From positions 7,254,001 through 7,318,000 of the forward strand of contig CAJFCV020000002.1 in the NCBI GenBank assembly GCA_904066235.2: a DNA stretch of 64,000 nucleotides, given 5' to 3'. This document shows positions 10,530-22,410 of this stretch, one piece after another; the stretch's first letter is position 1; each line of letters opens with the position of its first letter. Origin of the DNA: Bursaphelenchus xylophilus (Eukaryota > Nematoda > Chromadorea > Rhabditida > Aphelenchoididae). The notes beneath the pieces are model-generated. The model had not been told where the DNA came from. It did not search any database and saw only the letters and a program-made list of their open reading frames with translations. The position numbers and the translations under genes were made by a program.

Positions 10530-12261
10530 CTTGTGTTTTCTGTTGTCCCAAAGCCCTGAATGGATATAACTAGAGGTGTGTAGCACAAATAAACATCTGT
10601 GACGACACAACGCGTAATTAACGAGGATTTTAAATAAAAGATGAAACCAAAAGCAAACAGGGAATGATCTTAATTAATAAAATAAAGAGTAAAGAGCAAT
10701 GTGGAGGACATGTGGATAAGATAACATTTGAGAAGTAAGACACTCAGGAGGATCTGAAAAAAGGGGATCCTCAAAAAAAACAAGGATACTGTAATCGCCG
10801 ATAATTACTGAACAACTCTCTTCAAATTTCTACAAAAACAAAAAAGATTATGTCCAATATAACGTCTGCCAGGTATAATATGTAAATGCTTTCATGAAGC
10901 CCCCAGAACATCCAGAAAGTCCAATCGAGGCCCCTGAAATACTCCCTACTCCACCTTCCGCAGGATGACATAAGAACTACCAAAAAAGTACACCTGGCAT
11001 CACCCAAATGGCACCTGGCTTTAATCGAAGCCATAATTATTTATAACACTTCAAAGAAACAATTTGGAAATCGTGTCGTGCTTTAGAATATAGGAATCTT
11101 CGAGGGAGAGCTGAAAAAATAATTTCGCAGCTCTCTGAATGTAAAAGTTTTGAATCTTAACCAATAAGATTACAAATAAAAGGCCTTTTTTTGGAAAAAA
11201 AGCGCCATAAAAGCCGACAATACCGTCAGATTATGATAAATGCTGAAATTGGTGGAGAATAATCTCAACGGTCAACCCGCGAACAACATTGACGATGTAT
11301 AACACTTGCTGAAAGGACGATTCCCGCCAAGCCACACAACAGTTTAAACAAAGATTACAATTAACGCCGGACCACAGATGGATTGATACGGTAATGTCCC
11401 CGCCCCTCAACTCGACGTGGGTCGGTTCAACGAAACACACCGCATAACGGAGCCCGGATAGCGGTTCTTTCCTCAAAACAACCTAAACCCAGTCAGAAAC
11501 GGACTCTTATCGCCCGGTGGGAAAATAAGAGCGCCATCTTCGCCAATGTATCTAATGTCCCTTGAGAAGACACGTCAAGAGTGTCATGCAAAGGTGGCAG
11601 AGTTTACTCACGGCCCAGTGTCATCTGGAACAGGGCTCCCGAGAACGACGGATCCCCCGTTTCTTCTGGCCGGATTCCGAACCCCAGACGGGAAACCGGT
11701 TTAAGGAGTCGAATTTCTGTAAAAAAGCGTAATCTCCTCAATGAAACCGGAAGATTACGTTCGCCATTCCCTTCGGTTTATTTGATAATCAAGACCAACC
11801 AAACATGCCGCCCCGCTTTACAGTAATCTAATCTGAAAGAGATAATTGTCTGTTCCATTTAATGCATTAAGAGATCCGCAATCGGATTTCAAACAATAAA
11901 AGGACAATTGCCTCCTCCTCCCCTATGTGATGTCATCATGATAGATCGGAGTTTGCTTTAACAGCAATGATCGCGTTGGGTCCAGCAACGAAAACAAACG
12001 GAAAATCTAGATTCTCACAAAATTTTTTGTTCGCCGAATCTTTGCAGATTTGGGCGCAAAAAAGGGGAAGGAAGGAATTGTTCTTTATATAAATTATCAC
12101 GGTAGGTCCTGTATGATAGTGCTTAGAACCATTATATTATCCTTCAACAATTTATTTCCGATTCCATTTATTTATAGATGAAGGAATCTGAACATTGTAC
12201 TTCGAAAAATACCTATAATAATATGTTATTATCACGTGTTACGCTTGAAGGTTTAATTGCA
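10530..12261. other. Gene-poor region upstream of the neuropeptide gene
   Basis: About 1.7 kb with only short frames lacking family resemblance. It holds TACAGTAATC at 11819-11828 and a CRE-like palindrome TGATGTCATCATGA at 11928-11941. Probably the 5' regulatory region of the neuropeptide gene. An unassigned 5' exon with a GTGAGT donor near 11609 (minus strand) cannot be excluded. Confidence 0.4.
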
Positions 12262-12459
12262 TACTAGTCCGTTCGGAAAGTCGCTGGGGTGATTTCGGCG
12301 ACATGCACTGTGAGAAAACAAAAGTTCGTTTTGCACCATGCAATTTCCGGCTTTTTGCACTGTGCAATAGGCTTTTTTGGACTGTCCTTCGCACCCTGAA
12401 TTTCTCTGCACAATGCGTGTCCCGAAAATCACTCCAGCGACTTTGCGAACGCCATAGTA
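12262..12459. mobile_element. MITE, TACTAG family, copy 2
   Basis: A roughly 198-bp element with ends TACTAGTCCGTTCGGAAAGT and its near complement ending CGCCATAGTA. Its reverse complement aligns with the element at 9037 through the interior (GCACAGTGCAAA, CTCACAGTxCxTGTCG), so the two are diverged members of one family in opposite orientation. Confidence 0.7.
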
Positions 12460-12628
12460 TTAGCGAAGGGATTTTTTTACACCTTTATAGATAGTAACCG
12501 GTGTACTTATTATTCTTTATAGTTTTGTTGTTGCAGTTTGCAACTTTCACATAATTCCCTGTTAGTTTGCGAAATTTGCGCTAGTCGTTGGGGGCTGGAT
12601 TAATTTCTTTATTTTTTAGATATTAGCC

Positions 12629-14522
12629 ATGATCAAAAAGAAGGCCGGTGGACCTAAGAAAACCGTTGCTAAGAAAGCCCAAGTAAAACCAGTGGCAAAA
12701 GAGAGAGGAAAGTCTAGCAAACGACAGAAAAGTGCCAAGTCAGTAGAAGATGATCAACAAGAAGAGCAAGTCGTCGCTCAAAAAAAGTTAAAATTATTTG
12801 AGGAAGAAGTAAGTACATCTATTTGTTTCTTATTTAAATTTAGCAAGACTCCGATGACCTACAAGATAACTTCAGTGGAGAGAGCGATGAAGGATTGGAC
12901 CATGATGATGATGATGGAAACGACTCGGAGAATTCAGACGTTTCTGACGACGACGATGGAGAAATGGAGATTGAAAAGAAGTCCAAGAAGCTGAGAGCCA
13001 AGCAAAGGAAAGACGCGTACGTACTTTGACTTTTCTTGTATTTCAAATTGAAGTGTTTGCTGATTTTTAATTTTTTAGGCAACTGGCTGAGGAAGAATTG
13101 CAACTGAATGTGGCGAACACTGCTACCTATGAGTTACCAACGGTTGAGGAAGCCGAACAAGAACTGAAATCGACTATGGATCTTCAGATGGTCAAGGAGA
13201 GAATTCAAGAAATTGTTGAGGTTCTAGGCGATTTCAATAATAGAAGACAAGAAGGCAGGAGTCGCGCTGATTATCTCAAGGTTCTGAAGATGGCACTGTT
13301 GTCTTATTATAGTGATTACAACGAATTTCTCATGGAGAAGTTTATGGAATTGTTCCCGAACCCGACTGAAGTAGGCTAGCGCGCTTTAGCGGATCTATTT
13401 TTGTTTAGTTGATGGAATTCATCGATGCCAGCGATCAACCAAGACCTGTAACCATCAGAGCGAATCCATTGAAGACTAGACGAGGGGATCTGGCCAGATC
13501 TCTTATCTCTCGAGGGATGAATGTCGATCCTGCTGCGAAATGGACAAAGGTCGGATTGGTGGTGTATGATTCGCAGGTTCCAGTGGGTGCCACCCCTGAG
13601 TACCTATCCGGTCACTACACCATCCAAGGTCTTTGTTCTTTCCTTCCGGTCATGGCATTGGCCCCACAGCCCGAGGAAAGGGTACTTGATATGTGCGCTG
13701 CTCCAGGTGGTAAAACAAGTCACATTGCGTCACTTATGAAAAACACCGGCATCTTATTTGCAAATGATTTCAATGTAAGTTCGTCTGGTTCGGGTTAACC
13801 AATGGGGTTTGCTGATACATAACAACTTATTTGATTCCAGCCTAATCGTTTGAAAGCCGTTGTGGGTAACCTTCATCGTATGGGGGTGAATAATAGTATT
13901 GTGTCCAATCTGGACGGAGCTGAATATGCAAAGATTCAACCGCAATCATTTGATCGAGTACTTTTGGACGCTCCATGCAGTGGCACTGGAGTTATATGGA
14001 AGGATCATTCCGTGAAGTCCAGCAAAGACGAAGAAGACATCAAAGCTCGGTATGTCACCCAAAGACGCTTGCTGCTGGCTGCGATTGATAGCGTTGATGC
14101 CAAGTCAAAGACTGGAGGATATGTTGTTTACTCAACTTGCTCGGTTCTTGTTGAAGAGAATGAAGCCGTGGTTCAGTATGCATTGGAGAAAAGGAATGTA
14201 AAATTGGTACCTATGGGGCTGGATGTAGGAGTTCAAGGATTCACAAAGTAAGAGCGACATTATTTTGCTTCTGCTTCCATTGGATGTGTTTCATTTAAGT
14301 TGTGGTTTTAGATATCGTCAGTATCGTTTCCATCCTTCTATGTCCGAAACAAGGAGATATTACCCACATGTTCACAACATTGATGGATTCTTCGTATCAA
14401 AACTGAAGAAGCTGTCAAATGATGTCAAAAAACCAAAAGAGAAACAGAATGGAGAAACAGAAAAAAAAGAAGAAACCAAGAAACCACAAAAGAAGTGGAA
14501 AGGAAACAACAAACAAAAGTAA
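12629..14522 (+). CDS. nsun-1: NOP2/NSUN1 rRNA cytosine-5 methyltransferase
   Basis: Six exons (12629-12808, 12844-13016, 13079-13370, 13409-13774, 13841-14247, 14312-14522), about 542 residues. The nucleolar enzyme makes m5C in large-subunit rRNA and supports 60S assembly. An N-terminal Lys-rich and acidic region precedes a NOL1/NOP2/Sun domain. S-adenosylmethionine-binding [12 protein letters not shown], the catalytic motif LDAPCSGTG and STCS with the second catalytic Cys are all present. The motif after PCSGTG reads VIWKDHSVK, as in NOP2. A Lys-rich tail ends at TAA 14520. That stop overlaps a good splice donor (GTAAAT from 14519), which would join in frame to exons at 14571-14811. An AATAAA lies near 14875. 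Confidence 0.93.
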
Positions 14523-14570
14523 ATTTGTTTATCTTTTTGTTGATTTATTTGTTACATCTTTGTTATCCAG

Positions 14571-14811
14571 GAATATAATAAACGTTGTTTTGACAATCAT
14601 TGTTACGCTATGTTGCGTTCCGGTTTTCATGGCAATATGCGACATGTCACTGCATTACCATATAGAAAGGTTCAATCGAAACTCATAATGAAACATCCCT
14701 CCATGCAGATTGAATTCACCGGAAGACGTCAAACAAAATCTTGAGGTCTTCTGTCACCACGAAGTTCAAAAGACTGCTAGTATGCTCGACCGGGGAAAAC
14801 CAAAGCATTAA
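14571..14811 (+). CDS. Downstream membrane-segment exons: nsun-1 tail or small separate protein
   Basis: Two exons, 14571-14669 and 14709-14811. They read a strongly hydrophobic segment (NIINVVLTIIVTLCCVPVF), then about 45 polar residues ending GKPKH. Two readings are possible. The intron 14519-14570 (GTAAAT...TCCAG) removes the nsun-1 stop and keeps frame, giving an isoform with a membrane tail. Alternatively this is the second gene of an operon, with TCCAG as an SL2 acceptor; then the first ATG (14629) falls inside the hydrophobic segment and gives only about 44 residues. No known family recognised. Confidence 0.5.
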
Positions 14812-14904
14812 TAAGAAACATCGCCGATTTATTGTATTCGAAGATGACATCCATTTAGTTGAATTTATTTGAGCAATAAAGAAAAAATAAAATATGAGAA
14901 AGCG

Positions 14905-15851
14905 TTATTCACTAACTATTTGACACCGGGCTTCGGAAAAGTGTATCCTCACTTCATGTCGTCGAGCTGCCGAACTAAAAAAATGTTGCCGACCGCCAAC
15001 AAAACATACCTATCTACAAAACGGGCAGGACAGAATCTACAGCAATGTTTTCGTTCGCCTCTATGAATCCTTGAATGAACTGTAAGTGCAGATGGCTGGG
15101 AGAATTGAGCCCCGCAAACAGAACACGAAAAGGGCTTCTCTCCAGTATGAGTTCTTTCATGTAACACCTTATCTCGAGGGTATGAGAAGGCCTTGTCACA
15201 AAACGAGCAGTTATACCGTCCCCTCCTTCCCTTGTCACAGAATGCTTCGTGTTCAATCAGCTCTTCATATCGCCGATACCAGTATCCACACTTTTTGCAG
15301 TAGAAGCGATCACCAACTTCGTGAGATTTTGTATGAAGTATTAGATAATGCTTACGGGTGAATTGTTTCGCGCATAGATCACACTTATAACCCATAGTTT
15401 CTCCTAAAGACGTAGGTCTTTGATAAACGATGGCTTACCATGAACGAAACGGCAATGAATGGCCAGAGCTCGGCTAGAAACATATTGAAGATCGCATTGG
15501 GCGCATTTCCTTTTGATTATAGGTGTGTTATGAGATATCATGTGGTCTTTCAGATCTTGCACATCATCAAAGTAAGCGTCCGAACATATTTTGCAGAAAT
15601 ATCGTTTTTTCTCAAGGACTAAACGCTGAACGAATGAAAATGAGGGCCTTACTTGATCTATCCGCCACCCGAAGTTTGATAATGCGGTTACCAAAACGAA
15701 GTCCAAACTTCTTCAAAGGCTTTTGCCCAGATCCAAACTCTTCATCAATGTTCTGATTCTCGTAGAACGAAAAAGCAACATCACTCCACATTAAATCGTT
15801 GCTTGAAGAGCATCCCGTCTCATAGTTGACTTCTGAACTTTGTAAATCCAT
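14905..15851 (-). CDS. C2H2 zinc-finger protein
   Basis: Four exons on the minus strand (15653-15851, 15439-15618, 15010-15403, 14905-14974), about 280 residues. After a 75-residue N-terminal region there are seven fingers in a row. The fourth ends in Cys instead of His (C2HC). The last finger is completed only after splicing: CRFCPARF in one exon, and the pair of His in the final 70-nt exon. HTGEKPF and HGET-type linkers join fingers, which suggests sequence-specific DNA binding. The start is taken at the first ATG in frame (15851). The frame is open further upstream, so an earlier exon is possible. Two introns are 34-35 nt. It lies head to head with cct-4. I cannot assign a specific orthologue. 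Confidence 0.85.
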
Positions 15852-16113
15852 TACCGGATTAAGCGAAAGCTTGTTCTTCAAGAGCTCTTGATCAAGAGGC
15901 TTTGAAAAAAATAATTTATTTTATTTATTCATTATTTTCAGCCCTGCGTTTCAACACGAAAACATTCTCCTTATTTTCGAAGAATTTTCGGAAAAGAGTT
16001 ATTCTCGAACCTTTGCCTCAAGTCCCATCAATTGATCCCTTATATCCGTGCCATTTGAGGAAAAAAATATTTTTTTTCTGTTATGTAGTATATGTATTAT
16101 ATGTATTTTAGAC

Positions 16114-17930
16114 ATGTCCGTTGGTCAAACAGCCGTTTCGGCGCCTTCGGGCCAAAGGGAATCCAACTTCAAAGACAAGGATAAGCCAATGTCTGTTCGC
16201 CAGAGTAATATTGTCGCTGCCAAAGCCGTATCCGATGCTGTCCGAACAAGTTTAGGACCCCGCGGCATGGATAAGATGATCCAGGCTGGTAATGGGGAGG
16301 TGACCATTACTAACGATGGTGCCACCATTTTAGCTCAGATGGCTGTAATTCATCCGACTGCCAAAATGGTACGCTTTATTTACAGTTAATTTTATTTTTA
16401 GTTGGTGGAGTTGTCGAAAGCTCAGGATATCGAAGCCGGAGACGGAACTACGACCGTTGTTGTTATGGCCGGTGCATTCTTGGATGCTGCTGAGAAGTTG
16501 TTGAATAAAGGGATCCATCCTACTCGTATTTCGGACTCTTTCCAAAGAGCCGCATCAAAGGCTGTGGAGATTTTGGAAGGAATGTCATATCCATTAGATA
16601 TATCCAACGACGAGGAGCTCATTAAATTGGCTACCACCAGTCTTAACTCGAAAGTTGTTTCGCAACACTCATGGCTTTTGGCTCCAATGGCTGTTCAGGC
16701 CATCAAGAAGATCGTTGACGTTCAAGCCGACGACAATGCCAATTTGAACATGATTAAGATCGTTAAGAAATTGGGAGAAACTGTTGAGGAATCACAGTTG
16801 ATCGAGGGAGCTTTGATTGAACAGAGAAGCATGGGACATGGCGGACCATCTCGCGTTGAAAAAGCGAAGATTGGGTTGATTCAGTTCCAGATTTCTCCCC
16901 CAAAGACCAATGTAAGGAAACATTGCACTTGACTGACATTCGTTTAGATGGAAAACCAAGTTGTCATTACTGACTACGCCCAAATGGATCGTGCCCTGAA
17001 GGAAGAACGTGCCTATATTCTCGATATCTGCAAGCAAATCAAGAAGGCGGGTTGTAATGTTGTTCTCATCCAAAAGTCGATTCTCCGGTAAGCTGTATGC
17101 ATCTATAAATAAATATTTTTTAGGGATGCTGTATCTGAGACCGCCCTTCATTACTTTGCCAAGATGAAGATAATGGTTATTAAGGACATTGAAAGAGAGG
17201 ACATTCCTTTCTACTCCAGTATCCTAGGATGTCGCCCGATAGCTTCCATCGATCATTTTACTGCTGATTCCCTTGGATCTGCTGATCTTGTTGAAGAGAT
17301 TACTACTTCCGGATCAGAGAAGGTAGTCAAGGTCACTGGACTACACGCCGCAGGAAAAGCCGTCTCAATTTTGTTGCGAGGATCGAATAAGTTGGTGTTG
17401 GACGAAGCCGATCGTTCTCTCCATGATGCCCTTTGTGTTCTCAGATGCTTGGTCAAAAAGAGAGCTCTCCTACCTGGTGGTGGAGCCCCAGAAATGGAAG
17501 TTGCCGTCAATTTAAGAAAGGAGGCCGAAAGTAAAGAAGGAGCTGAACAATATTGCTGGAAGGTAAAAGATCACTTTCATTTCAATTCTTCTGTTGGGAC
17601 CGATCTCATCTGTTGATTTGCAGGCCTTTGCTGATGCCCTTGAAGTGATTCCATACACCCTAGCTGAGAACGCGGGTCTATCTCCCATCACAACGGTCAC
17701 CGAACTCCGTAAACAACACGCTGATGGAAATAAGGACTATGGTGTCAACGTTAGAAAAGGATTTGTCACTGATATTAAAGAAGAGAATGTCCTCCAACCT
17801 CTGATTGTGACTCAGTACGCGATCAAACAAGCTGCTGAGTGCGTGAGAAGTATTCTCAAGATTGATGATATTGTAAGTCAACCTATGTTTTAATTAATAA
17901 TGATGTCTTTAGGTATTGGCAATCCGCTAA
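16114..17930 (+). CDS. cct-4: T-complex protein 1 subunit delta (CCT4)
   Basis: Six exons (16114-16368, 16402-16911, 16948-17087, 17124-17562, 17624-17872, 17913-17930), about 536 residues, the normal length. One of the eight subunits of the cytosolic chaperonin that folds actin and tubulin. Group II chaperonin signatures are clear: [28 protein letters not shown] and [11 protein letters not shown] delta-type DIEREDIPF segment sits in the apical domain. The ATG at 16114 follows a TTTTAG acceptor six bases upstream. An AATAAA lies near 18078. Confidence 0.96.
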
Positions 17931-18200
17931 GCACCCGAGCATTGAATATCCATCCAAATCTCCACGCTTCTGATCTTTTTTACATCTAAAACCCGCAGTT
18001 TCCTCCGTTTATCGACGATTCTTAACTTGTTAAGTTTGGAAAGCTTGTTTAATCTGATAAATGTTGTTTTACACTAAATAAACAATTCAAAATCTCAAGT
18101 ATTTACTCGTTTCAATTTAGTGTAATACGTTATTCATCCAACCGGTAATACTGTAATAACGGAGATCCCCAATGCAAACCAAGCGTGTACCCATCTTAGG

Positions 18201-19076
18201 TTATTCGTAATCGTCTACATCCGCTATGTTTGGCATCTCTTTGGATCGACACAACCTCGAAGGAGGAATCATTTGTTTCGGGGAGAATTCCACTGATACA
18301 CACTTTTCTGAAATTATTTATATAGTATTAAAAACAATCAAGAATTGCCCAAAAGTAAGCGTGGCTCACCGAGAGCATAAAAGCCTTCATTAATGGTGGG
18401 CAAGACGTCCATGGATCTATTGACGGACCTCTTCTGCATCGAGCATTGGGATTCTGCCTTGGGTTCCCTAGATGATGTGGGATGACTGAGACTCTCCGTT
18501 GAATCACTGTACAATGTATTGTGACTTCTTCTGGTGTCCTCGTCCGATGTGCCCGAATTCTGATGCACAGGTCCATTCTTTTGTTGCTGGTACACTTCCA
18601 TCCACCCATCTACAACATCCTGATCTGCGGAATCATTGTAGAATTCCATAAATTTAGTCAAGTCACTCGAAGAACTCGAACAGCCAGTGTTGAATTGAAC
18701 ACGATCTAATGCTGATTTTGTGTTCACATCTCGACTTGAATTAGACTGAGAATGTGTTGAGTTCTCCTTTTCGTCAACTGGAATGATCATAATTCAAAAT
18801 GATTTGTTGCGCAACAAAAGATTGAGGCAGTGAGAAAACGTAAAGAATGGGTAAATAGATGAAATTCTGTAAGGAAATTCACGTTCGGTAAACAATTCCG
18901 TTGAAAAGCCTTTTATATCTTGTACTTGCCCTAATTATCACCTTTTCAAAAATAATTTTGTTAAAGCGCAGTAATTTTGAAGCAGAAAAAACAAGAACAT
19001 AACTGTAAACTAATGAAAACTTACTTTCTTTCAGAATATACGGGGTAGAATGGGCCTCACGAAGATTGGAGTTCAT
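18201..19076 (-). CDS. Uncharacterised Ser-rich protein
   Basis: Three exons on the minus strand (19025-19076, 18370-18777, 18201-18307) with matching phase-1 junctions, about 188 residues. The protein is rich in Ser, Asp and Asn. It has no signal peptide or membrane segment, and ends with a more conserved-looking block (DVLPTINEGFYAL, then SRLCRSKEMPNIADVDDYE). I recognise no domain; it could be a low-complexity regulatory protein. The long frame from ATG 18790 crosses a better ATTCCAG acceptor, which is why the upstream exon was preferred. Confidence 0.55.
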
Positions 19077-19824
19077 TCTGTAATCGATATATTTAACGAT
19101 GATATTACACGCAGAAAGGAGTCAGTCTCAACGAACGCTCTCTCAGATTTCTACGTTTAGAACTAGGGATTAATGAAGAAGAATGGGGAAACTGGTGGGA
19201 GAAAAATATTCTCTTCGCGGCCAAAAAAATACAACGAATGGGACATTCAAATTGAGAGGGGGAGGGAACGTGGCCATTAGCGCCCCCCCCCCCTTTTTTT
19301 TGATGTCTTTTTGTGGTGGTATAACAAGCGGTTGTTGGACACCCTAACGAGCTCTTAAAGCGCGCAAAAAAGACTCTAGAGATCGCTAAAACACCTGACT
19401 TTAAAGAGCCGAGGCCTAAAGAAATGCTGGGCTTCCTCCTCCCCCCTTGCTTTCCGGACAGCCCTTTTGACGTCCCTCTTCTCGTTTCATGGATCCCGTG
19501 CAATTCTTTTTTATTTTTCGGAAATTCTTTTTATCTCTTGTTTTTCGGTTATCAACTGATGGCCTCGCTTATCAAGTGGTGTCCTCGCCTCATGATGTCA
19601 TCATGACGAAATCTTGTAAGCCGTAAAACTGGTTCTCCGTTCAAAAAAGAAAAGGTAATCTTGTCTAGATTTACTATGTAAATCAAGAATATATTGTATT
19701 CTACATGCAGCAGATTTAAACTATGAGTTTAATACAGTTTGACTAGTTGTATCATCAAAAATAAATTAACAATTCGACTGTTAACTGAACAAGCTGTCAC
19801 AATCTTAAAGTTATCGCAGTCATA
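19077..19824. other. Intergenic, 748 bp
   Basis: Contains a C-tract followed by a T-tract (about 19281-19302) and the palindrome TGATGTCATCATGA at 19593-19606, identical over 14 bp to 11928-11941. No coding evidence. Confidence 0.4.
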
Positions 19825-21569
19825 TTACATGATCTCAAATATAATCACAAAACAGAAGACGCTGAAAGAAAGGCCTGAAAAGAGATTATTCACAGCGATG
19901 TAAATGTGCCTCCACTCGTGGGTGTAATCTACAATTGTAGTCGTCCGATCACTGTCGGGTCGATCGAAAGTGTCCTCAAGATGACGCTGATAGGAGGTAC
20001 TCTGTTCTGGCTCAATACAACAGAAGAAACGATTGATTAACTTGGCACTTAAATAAAAGAAATGGGAGGGTGGCACGGTGCGACGGACTCGACACAATGC
20101 CAAACAAACAAGGGTAACCAGGATGGAGAGGAAGCTGACGAAAAAGAGGAATTCGTAAAAGGTGTCTGAAATAAGGAAGGTTAAGTCTTACAAGGGCATT
20201 TTTTTTTGATGTTATGCGTTTTTTAATCATAAAAACAATTTTTAAACTGGATTGAACTTAAATAAAAAGCAGGCGCATGAGCCAATTTCGTCACGCAACA
20301 CCACGCACTAAGTCTCTTATAATTCATCAAATGACGTCTCCTTACATATCTTCGGTTTGGTCCCGCCAAAGCCATTCTCCGGTGCAATCGAGCATAAGAA
20401 CAAGAAACAGATGGTCTGCAAGGTCAGGGTCAGAAGTTTGACAAAGGATTGAGTCCGCAGATCCCCGAATAATGGAGAGACCAGCATCAGCATTGTGGCG
20501 ATCGTAACCGGAATACGAAGAGCGATCTTCAAGGTGCTCATCTCCTTCTTGGCATGGATACAAAGTCGGAGGAATTCGTTTCGATACCCTCCGATCTTGG
20601 CTACATCGATAACTCGGTCCTGAAAGACAGTTTTATCGAAGCAAGGAAAGATAAGAAGGCTAAGTAAATAATACCCCAATTTGCTTACTGTAACTGTCCA
20701 GATGGATGTCTCGACATTCTTGAAGATCTTGGTGTTCCCCTCAGTCTCCACTGTCGTCAATGCCACCGGTTTTTGAATAGCCGCTCTTTCTTTTGTTTTC
20801 AATTCGAATTTAACTTTCCTTTCGATCTCTTGTAGGGTCAATAATAGACAGCAATCGTTCGTTTCCTCAGGGTATTTGTAATAATTAATCCCACAAAACG
20901 CCGGGAATCTGAATGTGAACCTGGCTGTCACCGTCCCATCATATTTGATTTCTATATCGGATATCCTGGCAATACATCCATCGGCTTGACTACATTCCGA
21001 GTCTTCGTTGAAATGGGGAGTCCAGATATGATGATTATCATGCAACGCAAACTCATCAATCTTCCAATCGGTCTCGTTCCAAGAAAGGCGAGAGTCATTC
21101 CATGTCTGATATAATGTTATTATAGTTATTTCTATAGTACTTACGATGTACAGATCTCCATGAATATTAAATTGGGATGAATCTTTCTTTAGCTAAATAT
21201 AAATAAAATAAAATAATTGTTTGGATACCAACCAGATCGACTTGATGGACAACATAATGATCGACGCCGATGGTCAGAGGATATTCCCAGGGGGGATCTT
21301 GGATAAACTCCATGTGACTGGGCTGAGATTGGGCCAATTTATAATACAAACAATTCTCCAGAGTTTCCATTTGAGTCAGAGACATTCCTTCAGATTCTAA
21401 AATATCATTTCGCATTGATGGAATAAGTAATGTTATTTTTTTAATTATGTTTTAAGATAATTTTACCTGAAACATTGTGCCGCCACTCACAGCCAGTGGG
21501 ATTATCCAAAGAGGTCAAAATCAACGAATTTACACACCCGAAAAGCAATAGAAACCTGGCTCCAATCAT
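19825..21569 (-). CDS. Cys-loop ligand-gated ion channel subunit (nematode LGC type)
   Basis: Six exons on the minus strand (21467-21569, 21233-21396, 21145-21192, 20689-21105, 20346-20619, 19825-20165), about 448 residues. An N-terminal signal peptide (ARFLLLFGCVNSLIL) is followed by an extracellular domain with TWNDSRLSW and HIWTPHF. The Cys-loop has the canonical 13-residue spacing (C-GINYYKYPEETND-C), though the usual Pro-x-Asp is Pro-Glu-Glu. Four membrane segments follow: M1 around IPVTIATMLMLV, M2 ending at PENGFGG, M3 starting YTFYEFLFFVSF, and M4 at the C terminus (SFSVFCFVIIFEI). The M3-M4 loop is short. It looks like a divergent nematode-specific subunit; ligand and ion selectivity cannot be read from sequence. 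Confidence 0.85.
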
Positions 21570-22410
21570 GGTGGGAATAATGAATGTCTAATGTAATAAG
21601 TTTCTACCTGGCCGCACTCACTCTTCCTCGGCTCTTCGACGCCGTTGTCATGGCCACAATGCCATTCTCACCAGGAGATTCTATGGCCCAAAAACAATTG
21701 TAAGACGAATAATGAAACAAGTTTATCTCAGGGTTTTGAAAGGTGATCATAATTTTATTTCCCTAAAGAGAAAGTGTTGTTTGATCACAAACAAAATGTT
21801 CTCAACACAAAATTACAGTGTCATAATAACAATTAGAGTTTGACTTGAAACAAAATAAAATTGTTTTCAGACAATCAACAACTCAAATCAACACTCAAAT
21901 TTTATTCTACAGTAATCCGGAGTCATCAAACGCTGCATGTAAAGGTGATATCAGATGGATGAATTTCTTTTCGTCGTCAATCCCGACGGTATACACGTAG
22001 ATGTGTTTGTGAGAAGTCAAGGATGATAATGTGTGTCTTGATTAAAGGCCAAATCCCTCCTTTCCTTCCGCCCTCTCCCACGCGCTCATTTTTCCCTCCG
22101 GCGTTTCTCTTTACAATAAGTTCTGGGACCGGAATTTTAGTTTAGTAGTCAAGAAGGAATGGCCCACGAACTCGGCCAGAAAACCGATTAAAAACTGCTT
22201 TTCCCCTCGATTGTTTTACAGTAATCTGATTACTTTTCTCCGCGGAGATCCGTCTTCGGACCTCACTTGTTTCGGCCCCAAGTTTTCTCCCGCCTCCCAA
22301 ATCAAGCCAATTGGATGCCGGCCCCAAATTTCAGCGCAATTTCCTGGAAGAAAAGTTTTATTTTTATAATCGGACATTAGAGTTGGTGTTCAGGTTATAT
22401 ATACGATAGG
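21570..22410. promoter_or_regulatory. Shared upstream region of channel and GTPase genes
   Basis: The 841-bp interval between two divergent genes. TACAGTAATC occurs twice here (21908-21917 and 22217-22226), both on the plus strand. No other structure seen. Function as a promoter is inferred from the head-to-head layout. Confidence 0.4.

Noticed and set aside
10822..11034. A hydrophobic 70-codon minus-strand frame as a possible signal-peptide exon
   Set aside because: It has no partner exon in phase and the neuropeptide gene already has a good first exon at 10468-10529.
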